DNA of 45,072 nucleotides. Origin: Methylobacterium goesingense. GTDB lineage: Bacteria; Pseudomonadota; Alphaproteobacteria; Rhizobiales; Beijerinckiaceae. The notes under the pieces are model-generated. The model was given only the letters and a program-made list of their open reading frames with translations. It made no database searches and was not told where the DNA came from. The stretch is from NCBI RefSeq assembly GCF_022179225.1, contig NZ_BPQL01000117.1:1-45072 (forward strand), read 5' to 3'. The position numbers and the translations under genes were made by a program. Shown piece by piece: positions 33,913 through 45,072 of the stretch (positions are counted from its first letter, which is position 1; each line of letters begins with the position of its first letter).

Positions 33913-34241
33913 TATCGCCTCCGCGCGACCGCCGCGAAGCCCGTATCGGTCGAGCCCGCGCGGCGTCCGAGCGAAGCCACGATCCGCGATCCCGCCGGGA
34001 TCCCCGGAGGGGATCCGCCGGATCCGGTAAGGCCCGGTACCGCCCGGCTTGTTTTGGCCGCAAAGGCGGGCGATCGAGGCGCCTCCGCGCCACGGTTAGG
34101 AAACGGTGAATGCCCGTCCGCGCGGCGTCCGCCCGCCTTGCTCGCGGAGGAACCCGCCGATACGACTGAGCCGCCGGCTCAGACGTATCTTCTCGACCCC
34201 TTCTCTCCGACGACGCCCCGCCCGGCCGGAACACTCGCCCG
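33913..34241. other. Intergenic region before the GGDEF-EAL gene
   Basis: 329 bases with no supported gene. A perfect 8-bp hairpin, GGATCCCC (33998-34005) with GGGGATCC (34009-34016), could end the M16 transcript, but it has no T-run. The promoter of the next gene should lie here; I could not identify it. Confidence 0.5.
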
Positions 34242-37139
34242 TTGCGCAGAATCGCCCCCGTCATCGCCGTCGTCCTGTCGGCCCTCGTCGCCACGCTGCT
34301 TGGCATCCTGGCCGGAAGCATGCCGGCCCGGGCCGTCGAGGCCGTGCGAGTCACGCTCGATGCTCCGGCGATCGACCTGACCCCGATGATCGAGCGGTAT
34401 CGCTCGGACGGCGATCTCATCCAGATCTCGACCGCCCCGGGCAAGGACGGCATCGTCCGCCGCATCGTGGTCAAGGCCCGCGATGCTGGGGCCCGGCCCG
34501 ACTGGATGGTTTTCGCGCTCACCAACGATACCGACGAGCAGGTCGACCGCGTCCTCGTCGCCCCGCATTTCCGCCTCGTCGGCTCGGGCGTGATCTGGCC
34601 CGACCTCGGCGGCTCGCGGATCGCCGCCATCACGGCGAGCCAGGGCATCCGTCCCGAGCGCGATGAGAACCCGGATTCCGACCAGTTCGTCATCACCCTC
34701 GATCCGGGTGCCACCGTCACCTACGTGGCCGAGCTGCGCGGCCCGAACATTCCGCAGGTCTATCTCTGGGACCAGGAAGCCTATCGCAAGAAGTCGACCG
34801 GGCTGACGCTCTACAAAGGCATCATCATCGGCATCGCGGGCCTGCTGGCGCTGTTCCTGACGATCATCTTCGTGGTCAAGGGCGCGATCATCTTCCCGGC
34901 AGCCGCCTCCCTCGCCTGGGCGGTCCTGGCCTATGCGTGCATCGACTTCGGCTTCCTGCAGCGCATCTTCCCGATCACCGAAGTGGCCGAACGGGTCTAC
35001 CGTGCCTCCACAGAGGCGGTTCTGGGAGCGACGCTCCTCGTCTTCCTGTTCGCCTATCTCAATCTCAGCCGCTGGCACGTCCGCTACAGCCACGTGGCCA
35101 TCATCTGGCTCCTGTTCCTCGCCTGCCTCGTCGGACTCGCGGTATTCGATCCGCCGGTGGCGGCGGGCGTGGCGCGCATCTCCGTGGCGGCGGTGGCGGG
35201 GGTCGGCCTCCTGCTGATCGTCTACCTCGCGGCCCATAACGGTTACGACCGCGCCATCCTGCTGGTCCCGACCTGGTGCCTGCTCCTGGTCTGGGTTGTG
35301 GCGGCGGGCTTCGCCATTACCGGCCAGATCGGCAGCGACCTCGTCCAGCCGGCGCTGATCGGCGGCCTCGTGCTCATCGTCATGCTGATCGGTTTCACGG
35401 TGATGCAGCATGCCTTCGCGGGCGGTGGCCTCACCCACGCCCTCGTGTCGGACACCGAGCGGCGGGCACTCGCTCTGACGGGGGCCGGAGACGTGGTGTT
35501 CGACTGGGACGTGCCCGGCGACCGGGTCTTCGCGGGCCAGGAGATCGAGAGCCAGCTCGGCCTCAAGCGCGGCACCCTTGAAGGGCCAGCGGCGAACTGG
35601 CTCGCCCTCCTCCATCCCTTCGACGTCGAGCGATACTCGGCCGCACTCGATACCGTGATCGAGGAGCGGCGCGGTCGCATCGTCCACGATTTCCGCCTTC
35701 GCTCCACGGTGGGACCGTATTTCTGGTATCGCCTGAAGGCGCGCCCGGTCATCGGCTCGGACGGCGAGGTGATCCGCGTCGTCGGCACGATCAGCGATGT
35801 CACGGAGGTGAAGACCGCCGAGGAGCGCCTGCTGCACGACGCGGTCCACGACAGTCTGACCGGCCTGCCGAACCGCGAGCTCTTCTACGACCGCCTCGAT
35901 GCCGCCCTGGCCTTCGCCAGCCAGGATCCGCGCCTGAAGCCCACGACGATCGTCCTCGACATCGACCGCTTCAAGGGGATCAACGAGGTCATCGGCCTCT
36001 CGGCGGGCGATTCCATCCTGCTGACCCTGTCGCGGCGCCTCGGCCGGCTCCTGCGGCCGCAGGACACCCTGGCCCGGGTGGCGGGCGACGAGTTCGCCCT
36101 GATCCTTCTCTCGGAGCGCGAGCCCGACCGGATCCTCGCTTTCGCAGAGATGATCCGCAAGGCGATCGCCACGCCGATCACCTACGCGGACCGCGAGATC
36201 TTCCTCACCGTCTCCATCGGCATCACCCTGCACGAGGGCGGCACGGCCTTGAAGCGGGACGAGGTCTTCAAGAACGCCGAGATGGCCATGATCCAGGCCA
36301 AGCGCGGCGGCGGCGATCGCATCGAGGTTTTCCGCGTCACCATGCGCAACGAGCGCGGCGACCGGCTGATGCTGGAGGCGGACCTGCGCCGGTCTATCGA
36401 GCGCAACGAGATGAAGGTCCTGTTCCAGCCCATCGTCCGCCTGGAGGACCGCACCGTGGCGGGCTTCGAGACGCTGCTGCGCTGGGACCATCCGAAACTC
36501 GGCCGCATCACCCCGTCGACCTTCCTGCCCATCGCGGAGGAGAGCGGATTTATCGTCAACCTGGGCATCTTCGCCTTGGAGCGCACCGCCCTGGAACTCG
36601 CCGCCTGGCAGCGCTCCCTCGACGTCGATCCGCCGATCTTCGCCTCCGTCAACGTGTCCTCGCGCCAGCTCCTGCGGCACGACCTGCTGCACGACGTGAA
36701 GACGATCCTGGCGCGCTCCGGCGTGATCCCGGGTTCGCTCAAGCTCGAGATGAGCGAGAGCCTCGTGATGGAGAACCCGGAATACGCCGCGCAGATGCTC
36801 CACCGCATCCGTGATCTCGGCGCCGGACTCTCCCTCGACAATTTCGGCACCGGCTACTCGGCCCTGTCCTATCTGCAGCGCTTCCCCTTCGACGCGATCA
36901 AGATCGACCGCTCCTTCGTGCGCCAGATCGGGACGGGCCAAACCGCGATCCTGCGGTCCATCGTGAAGATGGCCCAGGAACTCGGACTGTCGATCATCGC
37001 CGAGGGCGCAGAATCCGAGGGCGATACCCAGGCTCTCTTCGAGCTCGGCTGCGATTATGCGCAAGGATTTGCTTTCGGCGAACCGATGTCGATGCTGCAG
37101 GCTCGGCAACTTCTCGGGGCAGCCCCCGAGGCAGCTTGA
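34242..37139 (+). CDS. 7TM-PAS-GGDEF-EAL cyclic-di-GMP signalling protein
   Basis: A 965-residue membrane sensor. In order: signal peptide (1-32), extracytoplasmic beta-rich domain (about 33-185) and seven membrane helices (about 190-393), a 7TMR-DISM-like layout. Then come PAS (about 410-525), GGDEF (about 533-695) and EAL (about 705-960). The GGDEF site reads AGDEF at 614-618 with an upstream I-site R605-x2-D608, so cyclase activity and product inhibition remain possible. The EAL signature reads E743-T-L. Catalytic N, E and K residues are kept, but the DDFGTG loop reads D866-N867-FGTG, a change expected to weaken phosphodiesterase activity. The start is a TTG at 34242, needed to keep the signal peptide. 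The ligand is unknown. Confidence 0.9.
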   Translation: MRRIAPVIAVVLSALVATLLGILAGSMPARAVEAVRVTLDAPAIDLTPMIERYRSDGDLIQISTAPGKDGIVRRIVVKARDAGARPDWMVFALTNDTDEQVDRVLVAPHFRLVGSGVIWPDLGGSRIAAITASQGIRPERDENPDSDQFVITLDPGATVTYVAELRGPNIPQVYLWDQEAYRKKSTGLTLYKGIIIGIAGLLALFLTIIFVVKGAIIFPAAASLAWAVLAYACIDFGFLQRIFPITEVAERVYRASTEAVLGATLLVFLFAYLNLSRWHVRYSHVAIIWLLFLACLVGLAVFDPPVAAGVARISVAAVAGVGLLLIVYLAAHNGYDRAILLVPTWCLLLVWVVAAGFAITGQIGSDLVQPALIGGLVLIVMLIGFTVMQHAFAGGGLTHALVSDTERRALALTGAGDVVFDWDVPGDRVFAGQEIESQLGLKRGTLEGPAANWLALLHPFDVERYSAALDTVIEERRGRIVHDFRLRSTVGPYFWYRLKARPVIGSDGEVIRVVGTISDVTEVKTAEERLLHDAVHDSLTGLPNRELFYDRLDAALAFASQDPRLKPTTIVLDIDRFKGINEVIGLSAGDSILLTLSRRLGRLLRPQDTLARVAGDEFALILLSEREPDRILAFAEMIRKAIATPITYADREIFLTVSIGITLHEGGTALKRDEVFKNAEMAMIQAKRGGGDRIEVFRVTMRNERGDRLMLEADLRRSIERNEMKVLFQPIVRLEDRTVAGFETLLRWDHPKLGRITPSTFLPIAEESGFIVNLGIFALERTALELAAWQRSLDVDPPIFASVNVSSRQLLRHDLLHDVKTILARSGVIPGSLKLEMSESLVMENPEYAAQMLHRIRDLGAGLSLDNFGTGYSALSYLQRFPFDAIKIDRSFVRQIGTGQTAILRSIVKMAQELGLSIIAEGAESEGDTQALFELGCDYAQGFAFGEPMSMLQARQLLGAAPEAA

Positions 37140-37181
37140 GGCGAAACGCCGAACCGATCCACCGGAGTCCTGACGATCGGT

Positions 37182-37196
37182 TTAAACTTCCCTTAA
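37182..37196. promoter_or_regulatory. CtrA-type box (TTAA-N7-TTAA)
   Basis: TTAA at 37182-37185 and TTAA at 37193-37196 are separated by exactly seven bases, and a C follows, giving the full consensus of the alphaproteobacterial cell-cycle regulator CtrA. A GAGTC (GANTC, the CcrM methylation motif) lies 12 bases before it at 37165-37169. The box is 76 bases upstream of the 37273 start, in a promoter-like place. Confidence 0.6.
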
Positions 37197-37272
37197 CCAT
37201 GATCCTGCATCGTTCAACCTCAGAACGGGTGCGAGCGGCGGGCGTGAGCGCCGGCCGGCAGGAGATGGTGTG

Positions 37273-37614
37273 ATGGCGCAGGCCGCGTTGCGGATCGCAG
37301 ACGACGAGATCGACACCAGCATCGTCCGGCGCCTGATGGCGCGGCCGCTCCACGTCGTTCCCGCCCCGGTTCCGGTGAGTGAGGAACCGGCGCCCGTGCA
37401 GGCCCGCCCCGATCAGACGAATGCCGAGGTGTCCCGCCTTCGCGCGGAAATCCAGGTGATGAAGGCGGTCCTCGGCGCCGAGCGCCGCGAGACGGAACGC
37501 CTGCGGGACTGCCTGACCCGGATGGAAGTCCCCGAGACGCTGACGCCCGAGGCGCGGATCGTCCGCGACCGCTGGGCGGCCTTGGTCGACATGATCCTCG
37601 ACGGCCCGCGCTGA
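37273..37614 (+). CDS. Small coiled-coil protein of unknown function
   Basis: A 113-residue protein. The N-terminal part contains IADDEIDTSIVRRLMARPLH, then a proline-rich linker (about 30-50). A heptad-like helix follows (EVSRLRAEIQVMKAVLGAER, about 57-90, rich in L, R and E), with a C-terminal helix RDRWAALVDMILDGP. There is no signal peptide or membrane helix. The start ATG at 37273 follows GGAGA; a GTG directly before it is also possible. It sits between the GGDEF-EAL gene and the reductase-like gene (64 bases to the latter) and behind the CtrA-type box. I do not recognise the family; the shape suggests a dimeric adaptor. Confidence 0.78.
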   Translation: MAQAALRIADDEIDTSIVRRLMARPLHVVPAPVPVSEEPAPVQARPDQTNAEVSRLRAEIQVMKAVLGAERRETERLRDCLTRMEVPETLTPEARIVRDRWAALVDMILDGPR

Positions 37615-37678
37615 CGCGCCGAAATCGCGTCGCGGCCTACTCATCCTTTCCCGCCTCCCCACCATTCGAAGGACGACC

Positions 37679-38623
37679 ATGAGCGCCCGCTGCTCGCTCG
37701 TCGTCAACGGCAAGTCCGTGCGCATCTCCACCGGCGATACCCCGCTGGAGGCCGCCCTCGCCGATGGGATGATCACCCCCGCCACCGGATTGAACGGACA
37801 GGGGTCTGCGCCGGCCCCGCGCCGCGCCCAGAGCCGTTCGCATCGCAGCGAGTCGGTGAAGCTCGCTCTGCCGCGCCCGGCCAGCATCGAAGCGCCCCGC
37901 CCCCATCCCCTCCCCGCCCGGAACGCCGCAACCCAGAAGCGGACCGGGACCGTGACGGAGATCAGTCCGCTCGGACCGCATACAGTCGAGGTGGTGGTGA
38001 CGCTGACCCGCCGCTTGGTGCTGGAACCCGGTCATCAGGTCGTGGCGACCTTCGAGGGGTTCGAGCCTGTGACCCTCAGCCCGACCCTGCGGGTCGACGG
38101 CTCGGCCGAACTCAACGAACTCGTCTTCCACCTGCGCCTGAGCTCCGATGGACGTGGGCTCGGGCATGCCCTCGGCGAGGCGATCGATCTCGATCATCCC
38201 GTCAAAGTGAAGGGTCCGGTCGGCCGCGGCTTCTACCGGCCGGGGGGCGGACGTCTCGTTCTGCTCGCGGCCGAGACCGGCTTCGCGCCGATCTGGTCGA
38301 TCGCCCGGGCCGCCCGCTACATCGATCCGGCCCGCGAGGTCACCCTGATGGTCGGCGCGCGCGATCCCCTCGACCTCTACATGCGCCCCGCCCTTGACTG
38401 GCTGCGCGCCACCGGCGTGACACGCATCGTCATGGTCTCCGACCGTACCCGTCAGCGCCCCCCCGAGGTCCGCCCGGGTCCGCTGACGGCGCATCTGCCC
38501 TCGCTGCGCAGCACCGACGTGGTCCATGTGGCGGGCGACGCCTCGACGGTCGGCGCCGTGGAGGTCCTGGCCGCCGCGTCCGGCGCCCGCTGCTATCCGG
38601 TGCTGATCGAGCCCGGGATCTGA
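37679..38623 (+). CDS. Ferredoxin-reductase-like protein lacking cluster cysteines
   Basis: A 314-residue protein. Residues 1-45 follow the beginning of a plant-type [2Fe-2S] ferredoxin (SLVVNGKSVRISTGDTPLEA, then a TGLNGQG turn), but the cluster cysteines are absent. A proline/arginine-rich linker follows (about 45-90). Residues about 90-310 resemble ferredoxin-NAD reductase: a beta-barrel, then LVLLAAETGFAPIWSIARAA as a nucleotide-binding loop. The usual FAD motif R-x-Y-S is not visible. It may therefore be a sensor or binding protein derived from a reductase rather than an enzyme. AAGGA precedes the ATG. Transcription probably ends at the large hairpin 21 bases downstream. Confidence 0.8.
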   Translation: MSARCSLVVNGKSVRISTGDTPLEAALADGMITPATGLNGQGSAPAPRRAQSRSHRSESVKLALPRPASIEAPRPHPLPARNAATQKRTGTVTEISPLGPHTVEVVVTLTRRLVLEPGHQVVATFEGFEPVTLSPTLRVDGSAELNELVFHLRLSSDGRGLGHALGEAIDLDHPVKVKGPVGRGFYRPGGGRLVLLAAETGFAPIWSIARAARYIDPAREVTLMVGARDPLDLYMRPALDWLRATGVTRIVMVSDRTRQRPPEVRPGPLTAHLPSLRSTDVVHVAGDASTVGAVEVLAAASGARCYPVLIEPGI

Positions 38624-38643
38624 ACGATCCACCCGTGCGAACG

Positions 38644-38680
38644 ATTTGCGGCGCGTCCCCGGTAGGGACGCGCCGCAAAT
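38644..38680. terminator. Perfect 16-bp bidirectional terminator hairpin
   Basis: Arms at 38644-38659 and 38665-38680 are exact reverse complements around the loop CGGTA. It lies between convergent genes, and its ends are T-rich or A-rich on each strand, so it can serve both directions. Confidence 0.8.
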
Positions 38681-38699
38681 TGTTTGCCGTCCCGGTGAG

Positions 38700-38721
38700 G
38701 CCCGGCCCCTCGGGGCCGGGC
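38700..38721 (-). terminator. Second hairpin downstream of glgP
   Basis: GCCCGGCCC (38700-38708) pairs with GGGCCGGGC (38713-38721) around CTCG. It lies 10 bases past the glgP stop on the minus strand and precedes the 16-bp hairpin, forming a tandem terminator for glgP. It has no T-run of its own. Confidence 0.55.
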
Positions 38722-38731
38722 GCTCCTGACG

Positions 38732-41290
<2,559 letters not shown>

Positions 41291-41765
41291 GTCTCAAGTC
41301 CCCCCTTCTCAACCGCGGAACCTGGATACGCGAACCGGACCGTCGACCCGCCGGGTCCGTCCAGTGCAGCATTCCTGTTCTTCGTTCGGTCCAGCCATCT
41401 TGGTCGCGCTATTCAATCACTCTCAGGAGATCGGATTCGTTAAGACTCTCTATCAAGCAATGCATCGTTCGACCCGGTCAGCACACCCGCCGCGGTGTCG
41501 CCGCGAACCCGCCCACCGGCCAATCCAGACAATGAGCATTGCGCGCGGTTGCTTGCCCGAGCATGCCCTCCACGGCAACGCTGCACTGCACAATCATGCG
41601 TGCCGCGTCACACTGACGGTCCGTGTGGACCAAAGTGCACGGGAATGAGACCGCATGACGTTGGAATATTGTCTGAACGCAGACGGTCATCGGCGGGTCG
41701 CGGAGCGCGCGTTCTCCCGCTAGGGTCCGCCCCGGCCGAGCGGAGCGGGCCGTGGAGGGCATTGT
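41291..41765. other. Divergent region between glgP and the alpha-glucosidase gene
   Basis: About 475 bases with lower G+C than the genes around it, particularly 41370-41470. It should contain both promoters. I see no gene, no RNA and no strong repeat in it. Confidence 0.5.
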
Positions 41766-43364
<1,599 letters not shown>

Positions 43365-43456
43365 TCCGCGAAAAATCGGCAACACGCCAAAATCTTCGTG
43401 AGCGTGGCTTGGATTGTGCGTCGCAAAGGAACCGCGATTGAACTAAGGCGTTCACG

Positions 43457-45028
43457 ATGTCGACGTCGATGCTGGGCCAACGTTTCCCGTCCCTGCCCCT
43501 CGCGCGACGTGGGGACGATTTCATGAGCCTGGCGGATCAGACCGATCACCTCGACGCGCCGCACACCTTTCGATCCCGTCACACTCTTCAGCCCCGCGTT
43601 CTTTTCGCAACCCCCGAGATGGCGGACTTCGTCAAGACCGGTGGTCTCGGCGAGGTAGCCGCCTCCCTCCCCCGGGCCCTGCGCAGGCACTACGACGTTC
43701 GCATCCTGATCCCGGGTTACCGGCAAGTGGTCGAGCAGTTCGACCACATCCCGGTCGTCGCACAATTCGCCGGCAAGGCCGGTGTACCCCCGTGCGACTT
43801 GGGGCTCGTCGAACTCAGCGACGGCCTTCAGGTCTACGTGATCCTGAACGCGGAGCTGTATCAGCGCGACGGGACCCCCTACGGCAACGCCCAGGGTGAT
43901 TTCGGCGACAACGACATCCGCTTCGCCCGCCTCAGCCTCGCCGCAGCGGAGATCGCCTGTGGCATCGATCCGGCCTGGAGCGCCGACCTGCTGCATCTCA
44001 ACGACTGGCAGGCGGCTCTGGCGCCGGCCTACCTTGCTTGGAGCGGCCTGCGGGTGCCGAGCATCCTCACGGTTCACAACCTCGCCTATCAGGGGGTGTT
44101 TCCGCGCGAATCCCTCGGCCATCTTGGCGTGCCGGAGGATGCTTTCCAGATGGACGGCGTCGAGTTCTACGGCCAGATGTCGTTCCTGAAGGCGGGTCTG
44201 TACTACGCCTCGCACGTCACGACGGTCAGCGAAACCTACGCGCGCGAGATCACGACGCCGGAAGCCGGCTGCGGCCTCGACGGTTTGCTGCGCACCCGGG
44301 CGGCCCAAGGGCGCCTCGCCGGTATTCTCAACGGCATCGACGAGAGCTGGGACCCCAGCACGGACGCGCACCTCGCCGCGCGCTTCGAGATCGACGATTG
44401 GAAGGGCAAGCGTGCCAATGCCGAGACGGTGCGGCGCCAGTTCGGCCTCGCGGTCTCGCGCGGCCCGCTCTTCGCCATCGTCTCTCGCCTCGTCCACCAA
44501 AAGGGCATCGATCTGAGCATCGGTGCCGCCGAAACGATCGTGGCCGAGGGGGGGCAACTCGTGGTGATCGGCCGGGGCGAGGGTCGCTTCGAGGGGGCCC
44601 TGCGCGACCTCGCACGGCGCAACCCCGCCTCCATCGGCGTCCATGTGGGCTTCGAGGAGAAGGATGCCCGACGGATGTTCGCGGGCAGCGACTTCCTGCT
44701 GATGCCCTCGCGCTTCGAGCCCTGCGGCCTCGCGCAAATGTATGCCCAGCGCTTCGGCTCCCTGCCGATCGTCCACCGGACCGGCGGTCTCGCGGACACG
44801 GTGGAGGATGGCGTCACCGGTTTCACGTTCGGCGAGGCTTCGCCCCGCGGCTTTTCCCAAGCGATCCGCCGGGCCTTCGAGACCTTCGGCCAGAAGAAGC
44901 GCCTGAACGCCATGCGGCGCCACGCGATGTCGCGGAACTTCGGCTGGAACGAAGCGGCCCTGAACTACTCCGCTCTCTACGCCCGCGCCTTCGGCAACAT
45001 GCCCGGCCTCCGGATGCGTGCCGCCTGA
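43457..45028 (+). CDS. glgA: Glycogen synthase (ADP-glucose)
   Basis: A 523-residue GT5 enzyme that extends alpha-1,4-glucan from ADP-glucose. The substrate-binding K60-T-G-G-L is followed by GEV, and the C-terminal LLMPSRFEPCGLAQMYAQRF and HRTGGLADTVEDG motifs carry the catalytic glutamate and sugar site. KTGGL normally lies about 15 residues from the start; here it is at 60, so the chain has an extra ~45 residues. An internal ATG at 43523, with GGGGA upstream, would shorten it by 22. I keep the first ATG, with AAGG 10 bases upstream, but the start is uncertain. The end is complete and the window closes 44 bases later. Confidence 0.95.
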   Translation: MSTSMLGQRFPSLPLARRGDDFMSLADQTDHLDAPHTFRSRHTLQPRVLFATPEMADFVKTGGLGEVAASLPRALRRHYDVRILIPGYRQVVEQFDHIPVVAQFAGKAGVPPCDLGLVELSDGLQVYVILNAELYQRDGTPYGNAQGDFGDNDIRFARLSLAAAEIACGIDPAWSADLLHLNDWQAALAPAYLAWSGLRVPSILTVHNLAYQGVFPRESLGHLGVPEDAFQMDGVEFYGQMSFLKAGLYYASHVTTVSETYAREITTPEAGCGLDGLLRTRAAQGRLAGILNGIDESWDPSTDAHLAARFEIDDWKGKRANAETVRRQFGLAVSRGPLFAIVSRLVHQKGIDLSIGAAETIVAEGGQLVVIGRGEGRFEGALRDLARRNPASIGVHVGFEEKDARRMFAGSDFLLMPSRFEPCGLAQMYAQRFGSLPIVHRTGGLADTVEDGVTGFTFGEASPRGFSQAIRRAFETFGQKKRLNAMRRHAMSRNFGWNEAALNYSALYARAFGNMPGLRMRAA

Positions 45029-45072
45029 ACCCAGGCGACGACATTTGTGCGCAAACGAAAGACGCCGGCGCG

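Noticed and set aside
33998..34016. An 8-bp GGATCCCC hairpin after the M16 peptidase gene
   Set aside because: No T-run follows and it lies 85 bases past the stop in a GC-rich stretch, so I did not call it a terminator.
34179..37109. A 976-codon frame antisense to the GGDEF-EAL gene
   Set aside because: The protein is mostly E, D, R, A and H in a repetitive pattern, typical of a shadow frame. The plus strand has a complete domain set.
43405..43419. A sigma-54-like TGGC-N7-GTGC before glgA
   Set aside because: It departs from the consensus in the TTGC element and in the ACG bases after TGGC. The spacing fits, but the match is too weak to call.

Overview
The window is about 45 kb of high-GC DNA with the gene content of an alphaproteobacterium of the Methylobacterium/Methylorubrum group. 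The main pointers are two formate dehydrogenases of the kinds described in Methylobacterium extorquens: a YdeP-like enzyme with a small downstream partner (FDH4 type) and a multisubunit NAD-dependent enzyme (FDH2/Fds type). Further pointers are the alphaproteobacterial order of the aa3 oxidase genes (ctaC, ctaD, ctaB, ctaF, ctaG, ctaE, DUF983, surf1, thrC, M16 peptidase) and a CtrA-type TTAA-N7-TTAA site. The genus is an inference from gene content. No rRNA, tRNA, CRISPR array or intact mobile element was seen.

Layout. Bases 1-1824 (minus strand) carry a truncated GT2 and a GT4 glycosyltransferase, followed by about 1 kb without a convincing gene that becomes very AT-rich towards 2640-2820. 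An HD-GYP protein (2917-3972, plus) ends tail to tail with a class II DAHP synthase (4036-5418, minus) at a long bidirectional hairpin. Minus-strand metabolism follows: fdh4B, fdh4A, gltD and gltB (5620-14696). A secreted proline-rich protein (15320-16249, plus) converges on the fdsGBA-fdhD-fdsD operon (16330-22424, minus), which has a LysR regulator just upstream (22592-23500). The aa3 cytochrome c oxidase and its assembly genes run on the plus strand from 23824 to 30635, then a DUF4864 protein, threonine synthase and an M16 peptidase (to 33912).

A signalling stretch follows on the plus strand: a 7TM-PAS-GGDEF-EAL protein (34242-37139), a perfect TTAA-N7-TTAA box, a 113-residue coiled-coil protein and an oxidoreductase-like protein that has lost its iron-sulfur ligands (37679-38623). 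The window closes with storage-glucan metabolism: glycogen phosphorylase (minus), diverging from an alpha-glucosidase and glycogen synthase (plus).

How the parts fit. Formate from one-carbon metabolism can be oxidised by Fds (making NADH) and by FDH4 (acceptor unknown). The resulting electrons ultimately reach oxygen through the aa3 oxidase encoded beside them. GltBD uses reductant for ammonium assimilation.

The points most worth following are: the Fdh4B-type protein, which reads as a free-standing sigma-70 region 1.1 domain; the possibly cell-cycle-controlled locus at 37.2-38.6 kb; and the perfect foldback at the first base of the window, which looks like an assembly-end artefact.
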